A DNA stretch of 64,000 nt. Source: Sulfitobacter aestuariivivens (GTDB taxonomy: Bacteria > Pseudomonadota > Alphaproteobacteria > Rhodobacterales > Rhodobacteraceae). The position numbers and the translations under genes are program-made. The notes under the pieces are model-generated. The model made no database searches and was not told where the DNA came from. It saw only the letters and a list, made by a program, of their open reading frames with translations. This document shows positions 41,292-49,896 of the stretch, in pieces. The stretch lies in the NCBI RefSeq assembly GCF_014763045.1, contig NZ_JACTAG010000002.1, positions 868,001 to 932,000 on the forward strand, read 5' to 3'. Every line of letters begins with the position of its first letter. The stretch's first letter is position 1.

Positions 41292-41861
41292 CTAGCGCAA
41301 CCCGTTGCGCGCGACATAGGCCGCAAGGTCCAGGATCAGTTGACCGCGGGCTGCGGCGATGGCTGTCGGGCCAGCCTCGGGATCAAAAGGCACCGAGAGA
41401 TCAAAAAGACCGGATCGTTCGCGGCCACCGTTTTCAACGGCGACAAAGTATTGGCCAGATGCACGGAATTGTCCGGCAGTTGTTGCCACCAATTCAGCAA
41501 ACCGCAATTCAAGCCGCGCGTCGGGGAAGGACTGAAACGGCCAGGGCTCAGAAGCGATGCGGCGCTTGGTCATACGTGCCAGGTTCTGGCTGATCTCCAG
41601 CGCGACAGCCCGTTCGGGGTCGTCAGCCCAAAGCACATCTGTTGAACTGGTCAGCCGCCCATCTGCGCTTTGAAGGTGGATCTCATCCGAGGCCGCGTAA
41701 GTCGGCAAAGAAACGTCACGCACTTCGACAGAAGCAAAGCCGATACGGACCTCTTCGACGACCGATGGCGTGCTCACGGCGAACCTCTCTGCCGAGCCGC
41801 CGCAGGCTGCCAGCAAGAGAACAAATCCCAGGATCAAAGTGCGAAGTGCAGCCATCATCAT
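41292..41861 (-). CDS. pqiC: PqiC/ABC-type transport auxiliary lipoprotein
   Basis: The 189-residue protein has a lipoprotein signal with lipobox LLAAC (Cys20) and a mature beta-rich domain of the PqiC/YmbA family (ADEIHL-type strand, ARLELRFAELVA, QLILDLAAYV). In E. coli, PqiC anchors the PqiB needle to the outer membrane. It is the last gene of pqiA-pqiA-pqiB-pqiC; the stop of pqiB and this start are adjacent. Assignment relies on order and lipobox more than on strong sequence identity. Confidence 0.8.
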   Translation of the reverse strand: MMMAALRTLILGFVLLLAACGGSAERFAVSTPSVVEEVRIGFASVEVRDVSLPTYAASDEIHLQSADGRLTSSTDVLWADDPERAVALEISQNLARMTKRRIASEPWPFQSFPDARLELRFAELVATTAGQFRASGQYFVAVENGGRERSGLFDLSVPFDPEAGPTAIAAARGQLILDLAAYVARNGLR

Positions 41862-44309
41862 TTACCGTCCAAGCAAAAGCGAATTCGGGTTACGTTCTAT
41901 GGTCCGCGCGAGGGATGCAAGGGCGTCTGCCGCTTTCTGGATGTCACGCAGCGTGGCTTGGGTGGCGCGACTGATCTCGTCCCCCTTGTTATATCCCTCG
42001 ATCGTACGGCTGGCCTGCGCAAACAACCGGTTCAGGCGGTCCACGACACCTGGCAAATCCTTTGTAACCGTCGAGATGTCGTCAGCCGCATTACGGGCAG
42101 AGGCTAGGGTCCGGTTGATATTCTCGACCGTCCCGCCCTCACGCAGTGTCTGCAAAGTATAGTTCACCTCGTCCAGCGCACGCTTCAGCGAGGTCGGCAA
42201 GGCCTTGGCGTCCTCAGTCCCGATCAATTCATCTGCCGACTTGGTCAGCGCAGTCAGCTCAGCGATCAAAGCTTCGACTTCGAGCGACTCTGCTTTGGCG
42301 GCTATGGCCTGAATGCGTTCGACCAGTTGCGGCACACCTTCGACTGCTGTGTTGATATTTGCAGTCGCTGATGCAGCATCATCCAGAACGGCGCGCAAAC
42401 GCTCTGTGATTTGCGGCAATTCTTCGGTGCTTGTCGCGATATTGCCTGCCGCAACTCTGGCAGATTCAAGCGTTTCGTTGATGACGTTCACCGCCCCGGC
42501 TGCGCGCAATTCATTCAGCGTGCTATTCACCTCGTCCACGGCGGTGCGCAGAGACGCAGGCAGCGCCTGCGCATCTTCGGAGCTCAGAAGCGTTTCGGCA
42601 GAAACAACAAGATCGGTCACCTCCGCCACCAGATCTTCGATTTTCAGGGCTTCGGCCTTTTGGGACACGGCCGTCAGACTTTCGACAAGCTCAGGCACGC
42701 CTTCCATCGAGGTTGTCACCGATCCCGCCGTTTCGGTGACTGTGTCAATCGCCGCCAAAAGACGATCTGCCAATTGCTGTTCTTCGAGCTGCGTGACCAA
42801 CCCTTCGGCCCGGGTAAGCAGGGAGTTCAGCGCCACAGGCACATTCTGTATCTCTTCGGATTTCACCAGATCGCTGATGTCAGCCAAAAGAACCCGCACA
42901 TCCTGCGGCGTTTCACGCAGGTCTTCATCGTTAATCAGACCTTCGGCGGAATTCAGGAAGGAAATCGCACTGTTCAGCAATTCCTCAATCGGCAGATTGT
43001 TGATGCGATTGAAGACGCCCTCAACCGTCGCGGCTGCATCGGACACATCGCTGTCGGTGGTCGGCATCTGCGGCAATCTGGCCCCGTCTGCGACAAGGCG
43101 CGCGGTTGGCGCGTCCTCCACCATCACCAGCTCTACCTTGAGGCCACCGGTTAACAGACTGCCGGATGTCAGACGGGCCCGCAGACCGTTTGCGACCCGA
43201 TCCTGCAGGAACCGCAAGGCATTTTCTGCGGTTACCTCCCCCGGCAGGCCAAGGCGTGCAGGCTGTATCGACAGGATCACGTTGAGACGCACGCGGCTGT
43301 CGCCGAACTGGTTGAAATCCACCAAACCGGCCAGCGTGTCGACCTGACCGATGTTCAGGCCGCTCAGCTCTACCGGGGCACCGACAACAAGGCCGGAAAT
43401 ATTGTCATCAAAGATCACGCTGACCTTGAGCGGCTCAACCTCGGATGCGTTAAACACCGAATTACGCGCGGTCTCTTCATCCGGGAAAATGCGGAAAACC
43501 GTGCCGTCCTGTACCGGGTCGCCACCTGAAACGAACGTGTCAAAGGTGATACCGCCACCGACGAGTGTGGCAAGCGAGGAGAAATTGATCTCTGCCCCGG
43601 CAGGCCCGATATTCACGCTAAAGCCAGACGCATCCCAGAACCGAGTGGATTCGTTGACCAACACGCGGTGCTCTTCAAAAATCAGCGCCTCGACAACAGC
43701 GTATCCGCCGCGCGGATCAATCTTGGCCCGTCCGACGCGTCCAACTTCAATTCCCCTGTATAGGATCGGCGCATTATCGGTCAGCTGACCGTTTGCCGTG
43801 GTGCGAAACGCAATCTCAAGACCACCTTGTCCGGATACGATAAGCGGTGGTTCTTGTGTGCCTTGAAAACGGGTTTCCGTGGCGCCGATCTGATCGTCCC
43901 AGGATCCTTGGATATATACACCGCTCAACACTGTGCTGAGGCCCGAAATGCCCTGCGCGGTTACCTCTGGCTGTACGATCCAGAACACCGAACCGCTGTC
44001 GATATAGGGGGCTACGTCCTTGTCTACCCGAATGGACGCCGTCACCCGCTCCAGCCCCGCGGTAAAACCGACCCGTTCAACGGCCCCCACCGTAATATCG
44101 CGGTACTTCAGCTCCGTTTCACCGGCAACGATACCCGTGCCTTCCTTGAATTCCACGACGATCACAGGGCCAAGGTCAGCGTAGGATCGCCACGCAACAC
44201 CCAGCGCGATCACCAGCGCAAGCAAGGGGACCAGCCAGACAATCGAAGCTCCGCTGAGAAACAGCTTGCGCGTCGGGGACACTGAGACTTCGGGCGGTGT
44301 ATCACTCAT
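41862..44309 (-). CDS. pqiB: intermembrane transport protein PqiB (MCE domains)
   Basis: PqiB is an inner-membrane-anchored periplasmic tunnel built of MCE domains for lipid traffic to the outer membrane. The 815-residue product has one N-terminal membrane helix (ASIVWLVPLLALVIALGVAW) and several MCE segments (for example VEFKEGTGIVAGETELKYRDITVGAVERV). A long C-terminal helical region includes two 121-residue tandem repeats at about 563-683 and 684-804. I start at 44309, overlapping pqiA by 8 bases; the frame opens at 44342. Confidence 0.9.
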   Translation of the reverse strand: MSDTPPEVSVSPTRKLFLSGASIVWLVPLLALVIALGVAWRSYADLGPVIVVEFKEGTGIVAGETELKYRDITVGAVERVGFTAGLERVTASIRVDKDVAPYIDSGSVFWIVQPEVTAQGISGLSTVLSGVYIQGSWDDQIGATETRFQGTQEPPLIVSGQGGLEIAFRTTANGQLTDNAPILYRGIEVGRVGRAKIDPRGGYAVVEALIFEEHRVLVNESTRFWDASGFSVNIGPAGAEINFSSLATLVGGGITFDTFVSGGDPVQDGTVFRIFPDEETARNSVFNASEVEPLKVSVIFDDNISGLVVGAPVELSGLNIGQVDTLAGLVDFNQFGDSRVRLNVILSIQPARLGLPGEVTAENALRFLQDRVANGLRARLTSGSLLTGGLKVELVMVEDAPTARLVADGARLPQMPTTDSDVSDAAATVEGVFNRINNLPIEELLNSAISFLNSAEGLINDEDLRETPQDVRVLLADISDLVKSEEIQNVPVALNSLLTRAEGLVTQLEEQQLADRLLAAIDTVTETAGSVTTSMEGVPELVESLTAVSQKAEALKIEDLVAEVTDLVVSAETLLSSEDAQALPASLRTAVDEVNSTLNELRAAGAVNVINETLESARVAAGNIATSTEELPQITERLRAVLDDAASATANINTAVEGVPQLVERIQAIAAKAESLEVEALIAELTALTKSADELIGTEDAKALPTSLKRALDEVNYTLQTLREGGTVENINRTLASARNAADDISTVTKDLPGVVDRLNRLFAQASRTIEGYNKGDEISRATQATLRDIQKAADALASLARTIERNPNSLLLGR

Positions 44310-44961
44310 CTTGTGGTTTGCCCCCATCCCTGGCCTGCACATCCCAGATCATCCGGGAATCAAAGGCTTGCGCCGACAGCATCGTAAAGATGACCGACAG
44401 GGCGAAAAAGATGCTCGCAAGGCCAGGATTGATCGATGCCAGTGCCTTGAGTTGCACCAGCGCGGACAAAATCGCAACCACAAAGATATCGATCATGGAC
44501 CAGCGCCCGATATACTCGACCACTTCGTAGAGCACGCGCCGGAACCGAGTGGAAATGACACGTTGCTGTTTGACGCTGATCGCCAGAAAGGCAATCGCCC
44601 AGAACTTGCCCAGCGGGATCACGACAGAGGCAAACAGAATGATCGCCGCGATCCCAAGATTTCCGTATTTTGCCAGCTCAATCGCGCCACCAATGATGGT
44701 GCTCTTGTCTTCCTGGAACAGGGTCTTTGTGATCAGCATGGGATAAATATTCGCCGGGACATAGCAAATAAGCCCCATCAGCCAGAAAGCCCAAACCCGC
44801 TGCAGACTTAGCCGGTCGCGCGATACCAGCGTGTGCCCACAGCGCCCACAGGTTTGCGTGCCCAGCGGCCAAGCCTTGGTGCACCTCGTGCAAGCGACGA
44901 TGCCCAATTCGCGGGCACTTATGATTTTTTCGGGTGTTCCAGAGAATGCCATACAGACCAT
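44302..44961 (-). CDS. pqiA: PqiA-family membrane protein, second domain unit
   Basis: This 219-residue PqiA protein carries a zinc-ribbon-like pair CTRC / CGRCG near residues 24-42 and four hydrophobic segments (WAFWLMGLICYVP, LGIAAIILFASVVIP and two more). E. coli PqiA is one longer chain with two such units; here the units are separate genes. It overlaps its upstream neighbour by 43 bases and pqiB by 8. ATG 44952 (MAFSGTPEK) is an alternative start. Confidence 0.88.
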   Translation of the reverse strand: MVCMAFSGTPEKIISARELGIVACTRCTKAWPLGTQTCGRCGHTLVSRDRLSLQRVWAFWLMGLICYVPANIYPMLITKTLFQEDKSTIIGGAIELAKYGNLGIAAIILFASVVIPLGKFWAIAFLAISVKQQRVISTRFRRVLYEVVEYIGRWSMIDIFVVAILSALVQLKALASINPGLASIFFALSVIFTMLSAQAFDSRMIWDVQARDGGKPQDE

Positions 44962-45566
44962 CTACACATAAAACTGTCCTGCGCGATCACCAGAACCACA
45001 AGAATGCCAAACATCCAGAACGCAGGCCCGAATGCTACATTGGCCAGATCCGTGATCTTGACCAGCGCGACTGCACAACCGATCGCAAATATCTCTGCCA
45101 TCGACCAGGGGCGCATTGCCTCGGAGATCCGGAAGGCGGAAATGGCGTGCCGGGCCGGTTGCCTGTCAAGAACAATGGGCACAAGGACGTACAGCGTCAG
45201 CAAGACGCGAAAGAGCGGAATAAAGATGATCAGCGCGGCCGTCGCCAGCGACAACGCTAAAAGCGGGCCGCCGGTAAAGGCCAGCGCAGCATCCAGGATC
45301 GACACGGCATTCTTGTTGCCTGCCGCATCAATCGTCAGAAATGGGAATACCGCCGCGCCGATGATCAAAAAGACGACAGCCAGAGCCACGGCAATAATGT
45401 GCAAGCCCGCATTCTTGCGCGGCATTATCAGAACCTTGTGGCACCGCTGACAGACCGCGCGCTCGCCGCGATCCGGCCTTTTGAGCCGGTAGACCGCATC
45501 ACATTGGGGGCAGACGATGAAATCATCAAGGTTTGTCTCTGCCAATGTGTCCGTGGTGTCTTTCAT
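44919..45566 (-). CDS. pqiA: PqiA-family membrane protein, first domain unit
   Basis: The 215-residue protein is the other PqiA unit: a zinc-ribbon CPQC / CQRCH (about residues 19-42) followed by hydrophobic segments (AVALAVVFLIIGAAVFPFL, LLALSLATAALIIFIPLF, FGPAFWMFGILVVLVIAQ). I start at 45566 (MKDTTDTLAETN); the frame opens at 45674 with spacer-like residues. It heads the pqi operon and is read away from the DJ-1-like gene. Confidence 0.87.
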   Translation of the reverse strand: MKDTTDTLAETNLDDFIVCPQCDAVYRLKRPDRGERAVCQRCHKVLIMPRKNAGLHIIAVALAVVFLIIGAAVFPFLTIDAAGNKNAVSILDAALAFTGGPLLALSLATAALIIFIPLFRVLLTLYVLVPIVLDRQPARHAISAFRISEAMRPWSMAEIFAIGCAVALVKITDLANVAFGPAFWMFGILVVLVIAQDSFMCRWSVWHSLEHPKKS

Positions 45567-45727
45567 GGGTGTAGAGTACCCGATCCCACCGGGCGGCGAC
45601 ATCCCATAATGGGGGTTTGAAATTTCTTCGCAGATGGGTGGCAGATTGCCGCAAGCCCGCGTTTTACGGAACACGCGGTCGCTCCGCGACGTTGGGTCGG
45701 CAATCGTTACCTTAACGGAGTAAGAAA

Positions 45728-46288
45728 ATGACAGACATCACCAATTCAAGAATACTGATTCTATCCACGCATGGCTTCGAGCAGTCGGAGCTTGAGCATC
45801 CCCGCGATGCATTGAAGTCCAAGGGTGCAACCGTTCATATTGCGACCCCTGACGGTGAAGACATCACCGGCTGGGACGGAGACAACTGGGGAGACAAGGC
45901 GACAGCAGACATGAAGTTGGCTGACGTGGACGTTGCCGACTATGACGCGTTGGTTCTTCCCGGCGGTCAGATAAACCCTGACATTCTGCGCACCAACGAA
46001 GACGCCGTCGCGCTGATCAAAAGCTTTGCCACAAAGGGCAAGCCCATCGCAGCGATTTGCCATGCACCATGGCTGCTGATCGAGGCGGGCATTATCGAAC
46101 GCCGTAAGGCAACTTCTTATGGTTCGATCCAGACGGATATGAAAAATGCCGGGGCCCATTGGGAAGACAGCGCTGTAGTTGTCGACAACGGCATCATCAC
46201 CAGCCGGTCACCCGAAGATCTTGATGCTTTTGTTGCAAAGATCGTCGAGGAGGTCGAAGAAGGGGCCCATCACCGCGAAGCGGCGTAA
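45728..46288 (+). CDS. DJ-1/PfpI-family protein
   Basis: This 186-residue protein has the DJ-1/PfpI fold with nucleophile Cys111 in AAICHAPW followed by His112, and the conserved Glu18 in STHGFEQSELEHP. Such proteins are cysteine peptidases, deglycases or glutamine-amidotransferase-like stress proteins; the sequence does not decide between them. GGAG precedes the ATG, and a terminator lies at 46305-46339. Confidence 0.9.
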   Translation: MTDITNSRILILSTHGFEQSELEHPRDALKSKGATVHIATPDGEDITGWDGDNWGDKATADMKLADVDVADYDALVLPGGQINPDILRTNEDAVALIKSFATKGKPIAAICHAPWLLIEAGIIERRKATSYGSIQTDMKNAGAHWEDSAVVVDNGIITSRSPEDLDAFVAKIVEEVEEGAHHREAA

Positions 46289-46304
46289 AAAGACCCTGAT
46301 CGAC

Positions 46305-46339
46305 CAAAGGCCTTCTCCGCCCCCGGGGAGGGCCTTTTT
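46305..46339 (+). terminator. intrinsic terminator after the DJ-1/PfpI gene
   Basis: AAAGGCC-(TT)CTCC stem with GGAG-GGCCTTT, a GC-rich loop and a run of five Ts. Its A-rich left arm reads as a T-run on the other strand, so it may also stop the opposing racemase transcript. Confidence 0.75.
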
Positions 46340-47438
46340 ATATTTGCCCGGCCCCGGTTTCAGAGGCCAGCCCTAGTGAGTTTAACACGGCTGCGGTGTC
46401 TGCGCCGACGGCGCGGGGTGCCATGGGGGACAGATCCGTAAACCTGCTGAAGCGGGGTGCGACACTCGACTGCAGGACCCCATCAGGGGCGATCAGCGCC
46501 GCGCGGGCTGCCATATGCGGATGCTCTGCCGCTTCGGTGAATGTCAGCACAGGCGCGACACAGGCGTCTGACCCCTCGAAGATCGCGGCCCATTCATCGC
46601 GGGTTTTTTCCATAAACATATCTGCGAATTGTGCCGTTCGGGCGGGCCATGTCGCAACATCATTCTGACTGGCACGCAGGTCTTCTGACAGACCCATTTT
46701 TTCCAACAGTATCGCGTAAAACTGCGGCTCCAGGGCGCCTACAGAGATGAATTTCCCATCGCTGCACGTGTAGCACCGATAGAATGGCGCGGCGCCATCC
46801 AGCCAATTGGACGCGCGCTGCTCGGACCAGCGCCCGTTTGCCAGCATACCGTGGATCAGCCCCATCATCGCAGGCACGCCATCTACCATGGCGCCGTCCA
46901 CGACCTGCCCTTTGCCGGACACGCCGCGTTCGATCACAGCGGCGAGAATGCCAAAGATCAGGAACATCGTCCCCCCGCCATAGTCCGCCACCAGATTGAG
47001 CGGCGGAATAGGGGGCTGACCTTTTTCACCCATGGCATGTAAGGCCCCGGTCAGGGCAAGATAATTGATATCGTGGCCAGCAGTGTGCGCCCAGGGCCCT
47101 TCCTGACCCCATCCGGTCATCCGCGCATAGATCAGGGTGTCGGCGCAATCCTGCGGACCCAACCTCAAACGCTCCATCACGCCGGGTCGAAACCCTTCAA
47201 TCAGAACGTCACCGCTTTCAATCAGTTTTTGTGCTGCCTGGTGACCTGCCTCTGACTTCAGATCAAGCACAACGGATTTCTTGCCGCGACGGTTGATGTC
47301 AGTGGGGTCGGCGGGGGCGGCTTTGCGATCTACGGCGATAACCTCCGCGCCTAAGTCAGCCAGTAATTGGCCCGCCAATGGCGCGGGTCCAAGCCCTGAA
47401 AACTCGATAACACGCAACGATGAAAGCGGGCCGGTCAT
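46338..47438 (-). CDS. alpha-methylacyl-CoA racemase (CaiB/BaiF family)
   Basis: The 366-residue protein is a family III CoA-transferase relative of the alpha-methylacyl-CoA racemase type, which epimerises 2-methylacyl-CoA for beta-oxidation. All three residues of the racemase mechanism align by spacing with the Mycobacterium enzyme: His122 (AGHDINY), Asp152 (VADYGGG) and Glu237 (GALEPQF). Its ATG overlaps the Ntn-hydrolase stop by 4 bases. It is the last gene of a five-gene run downstream of the TRAP transporter. Confidence 0.87.
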   Translation of the reverse strand: MTGPLSSLRVIEFSGLGPAPLAGQLLADLGAEVIAVDRKAAPADPTDINRRGKKSVVLDLKSEAGHQAAQKLIESGDVLIEGFRPGVMERLRLGPQDCADTLIYARMTGWGQEGPWAHTAGHDINYLALTGALHAMGEKGQPPIPPLNLVADYGGGTMFLIFGILAAVIERGVSGKGQVVDGAMVDGVPAMMGLIHGMLANGRWSEQRASNWLDGAAPFYRCYTCSDGKFISVGALEPQFYAILLEKMGLSEDLRASQNDVATWPARTAQFADMFMEKTRDEWAAIFEGSDACVAPVLTFTEAAEHPHMAARAALIAPDGVLQSSVAPRFSRFTDLSPMAPRAVGADTAAVLNSLGLASETGAGQI

Positions 47439-48406
47439 GCCGCACCCGGAACAAGAACCGACCGCGCGCCTTCCTCGAAATTCTTCAGCGAGAGCGGCCA
47501 GACCGTACCCGGCCAGCGCAGCTCCATCTCGCCCTTACGCGGGCGGTAGACAGCGGTATAAAGCGTACCAAATCCGGCGTTGAAAGCCGTGGAATAAAGG
47601 GGCGGCTTGAGAAACGCGTTGATGAATTTCTCTTCCGGGTCGCGGTGCAGGCGCAGACGCTGCAGCAAGAACCGCTCACGCTCGACTGTTGCGGTGAAAC
47701 GCGCGTGACTGACCCATTCCACATTTTCCTGATGGTTCGTGGCCACTGCCGCATGGGTGATGACCGCAGGCCTGTCTGGGCCCATCATTGCTGTGAGGTA
47801 ATTGCGGCGGCGATCGATCACCGTGACATTGTAGCTCATGTGCGTCGGCACACGCTGCAAGACTTCGCCCGCTTCTTGTGCCGTTTCACAGGTTTGCAGC
47901 ACATAGCGCAGGATCAGTGGCACGCCGAACCCCTGCCCGACGATACGCCGCCCGCCGAAGGTCAATGAAATCGCCAGACCGGCATCATTCACACCGTCGA
48001 CCAGCCCCCAAAGACCATCAGAGGTTCCCATCACGGTGCGTCCCTGCCAGCCTGTGTGCAGCACAAGGCTGTCGAAAGCCGACGGGTTGTAGTCATAGTT
48101 GCGCACCATGACAGGTTCCTTGCCCGCCCAGATCGCTTGTGAGCAGGCGGAAAGGTAAGGTGGCGGGTTGAAAAAGCTGAGGAATCGGGCGGCGTTATCG
48201 CCACCACCGGCCAGTTCACACAGCTGATCGTAAAGCGGCAAGAGCTCTGGCATGTGATCCTTCAGTGCGCGGCGGCATTGCGTATATGTAGGGCGCGCGC
48301 TATCGCCCTCCTTGAGCCACCATGCGTGATAGTCGGGCCAGTATTCGGCGAAAAGCCCAGCCCATTTGGGGCCGGGCTGATCTTCGTGCAAAGCGCGCCA
48401 ATACAT
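47435..48406 (-). CDS. C45/choloylglycine-hydrolase-like Ntn amidohydrolase
   Basis: The 323-residue protein resembles Ntn hydrolases of the C45 (acyl-CoA:6-aminopenicillanate acyltransferase) or linear amide hydrolase type. The expected nucleophile is Cys88 in SACSQAIW, followed by VMVRNYDYNP and later NDAGLAISLTF and ATNHQ, a familiar pattern. If it self-cleaves like C45, Cys88 would become the N-terminus of the mature subunit. It lies 14 bp after the ATP-grasp gene, suggesting it acts on an amide made by that pathway; substrate unknown. Confidence 0.78.
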   Translation of the reverse strand: MYWRALHEDQPGPKWAGLFAEYWPDYHAWWLKEGDSARPTYTQCRRALKDHMPELLPLYDQLCELAGGGDNAARFLSFFNPPPYLSACSQAIWAGKEPVMVRNYDYNPSAFDSLVLHTGWQGRTVMGTSDGLWGLVDGVNDAGLAISLTFGGRRIVGQGFGVPLILRYVLQTCETAQEAGEVLQRVPTHMSYNVTVIDRRRNYLTAMMGPDRPAVITHAAVATNHQENVEWVSHARFTATVERERFLLQRLRLHRDPEEKFINAFLKPPLYSTAFNAGFGTLYTAVYRPRKGEMELRWPGTVWPLSLKNFEEGARSVLVPGAA

Positions 48407-48420
48407 GAGAGCCTTTCGGG

Positions 48421-49878
48421 CTAGAGGATCTTGAACGCCGGGTCCGCAAGTTCGGGTCCAGCCTGCGCTGTGGGCAATGGTTTCCCATCAACGGAACTCT
48501 TGATTCCGTGAATCCACTTTTTCGCACGCTCGTTCAACTGGAAACCCTTGGTCATAGAACGACCGCGCGTGACCAGGATGCCGATGTCTGCCCCTTCATA
48601 GCGATAGTCTCCAGGCTGAAGGATACGCAGAAAGAACGCTTCGTTTTCTGATTCGACGGCGCGGCGGTGATAATCGAAACGATCAAACACAACGCTGCCG
48701 TCCTCTTTCATCTTGTATATCCCGGTCTCGGGACAGGCCGAACAGATGTCGACGCTGTCTTCGGTATGCTTGATCACCATCTGGGACCAGCCGTCGATGT
48801 TGTCCGGATCTGCCCAGCGCGCGTTCAGTTCGTCCACATCAAGGTTGAACTTTTTCTTTGAGAACTCCAGCAGGTGGAACAGGAACAGCGGCGCATCTGC
48901 ATGCGCAAAGGCGGCGTGGTTTGTCATGGACGACGCCCCGGTGATGCGCGGGTTCAGTTCCCCCAGCCAAAGATCGCCGGTCTTCTTGTCGATCAGGAAA
49001 TCCAATTCAAAGTATCCGCGATACCCTTCCTTGCGCAGCTGTTCACCGAACTTGAACGTCAACTCGCGCGCTTTTTCGCGCACCTTGGGCGGAAAGGCAG
49101 TGGCCAGCATTTCGTTTCCACACCAGCCGCCGCGATAGGGCGTCAGTTCCTTGAAGCCGACGAGTTCGGTCATCAGGGGACCAACGATGGTGCCTTCCTT
49201 GGTCGCACAGGCTTCAATCGCTGACCCGCGGCAATCGATCCGCTTCATCACTTTGATTTCGCCTTCGCCTACGATCTCACTCTCGTGACGGCGGAAGTCA
49301 GCCTCGTTTTTGATAAAGAACGTTGTGTGGCCGGAATCGCCAAAGGCCGATTGCAGCACCAGATCGTTACCCAGATTGTTCTTCTTGCAGATCTCCTTGA
49401 GGTGCTCGTAGTCCTTCACCTCGCTCAGCGCATTGGGCACAGAGGGCACGCCCGCCTTGTTGCCGATGCGTACGGTTTCGATCTTGTTGTCCATCGAAGT
49501 GCGCAACTTGGCCTTTGGGAACCAGACAGAGGCACCCAATTCCTTGGACAGACGTTCGGTTTCCTCATCGAACATCAGAAACACGAACTTGGGCTTGCCA
49601 CCGCGCCGCTTGATGAAGTCGATGACTTCCTTGTGCTGCAACAGATAGTTGTTGATGTCCTCGATGGACTGGAATTCCGCATGCGGCTGCTCGGAGGGGC
49701 AGAACACGTTGGGGTGCTTACCGCCGTAACAGTCGATGTAGCAGATGTATTTGAAATTCTTCACCCATTCGTCCAGCCCCAGCAGGTTAAAGTTGGTGGC
49801 AGAGATGAAATAGATCGGGTCTTCGTTGCGGTGAAAGAACCGGCGGATTTCAGAGATATTCTTCAGAACAGTAGCCAT
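48421..49878 (-). CDS. ATP-grasp ligase of unknown specificity
   Basis: This 485-residue protein has the ATP-grasp architecture: a pre-ATP domain, a phosphate-binding loop FGDSGHTTFF (about 179-188) and the metal-binding GELNPRITGASS (306-317). It resembles the biotin-carboxylase/carbamoyl-phosphate-synthase branch but lacks a recognisable biotin partner here. Ligases of this fold join a carboxylate to an amine or thiol with ATP. It sits 18 bp after the decarboxylase and 14 bp before the Ntn hydrolase. The C-terminal ~100 residues are not assigned. Confidence 0.75.
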   Translation of the reverse strand: MATVLKNISEIRRFFHRNEDPIYFISATNFNLLGLDEWVKNFKYICYIDCYGGKHPNVFCPSEQPHAEFQSIEDINNYLLQHKEVIDFIKRRGGKPKFVFLMFDEETERLSKELGASVWFPKAKLRTSMDNKIETVRIGNKAGVPSVPNALSEVKDYEHLKEICKKNNLGNDLVLQSAFGDSGHTTFFIKNEADFRRHESEIVGEGEIKVMKRIDCRGSAIEACATKEGTIVGPLMTELVGFKELTPYRGGWCGNEMLATAFPPKVREKARELTFKFGEQLRKEGYRGYFELDFLIDKKTGDLWLGELNPRITGASSMTNHAAFAHADAPLFLFHLLEFSKKKFNLDVDELNARWADPDNIDGWSQMVIKHTEDSVDICSACPETGIYKMKEDGSVVFDRFDYHRRAVESENEAFFLRILQPGDYRYEGADIGILVTRGRSMTKGFQLNERAKKWIHGIKSSVDGKPLPTAQAGPELADPAFKIL

Positions 49879-49896
49879 AGGTGAGGTCCTTTTCGT

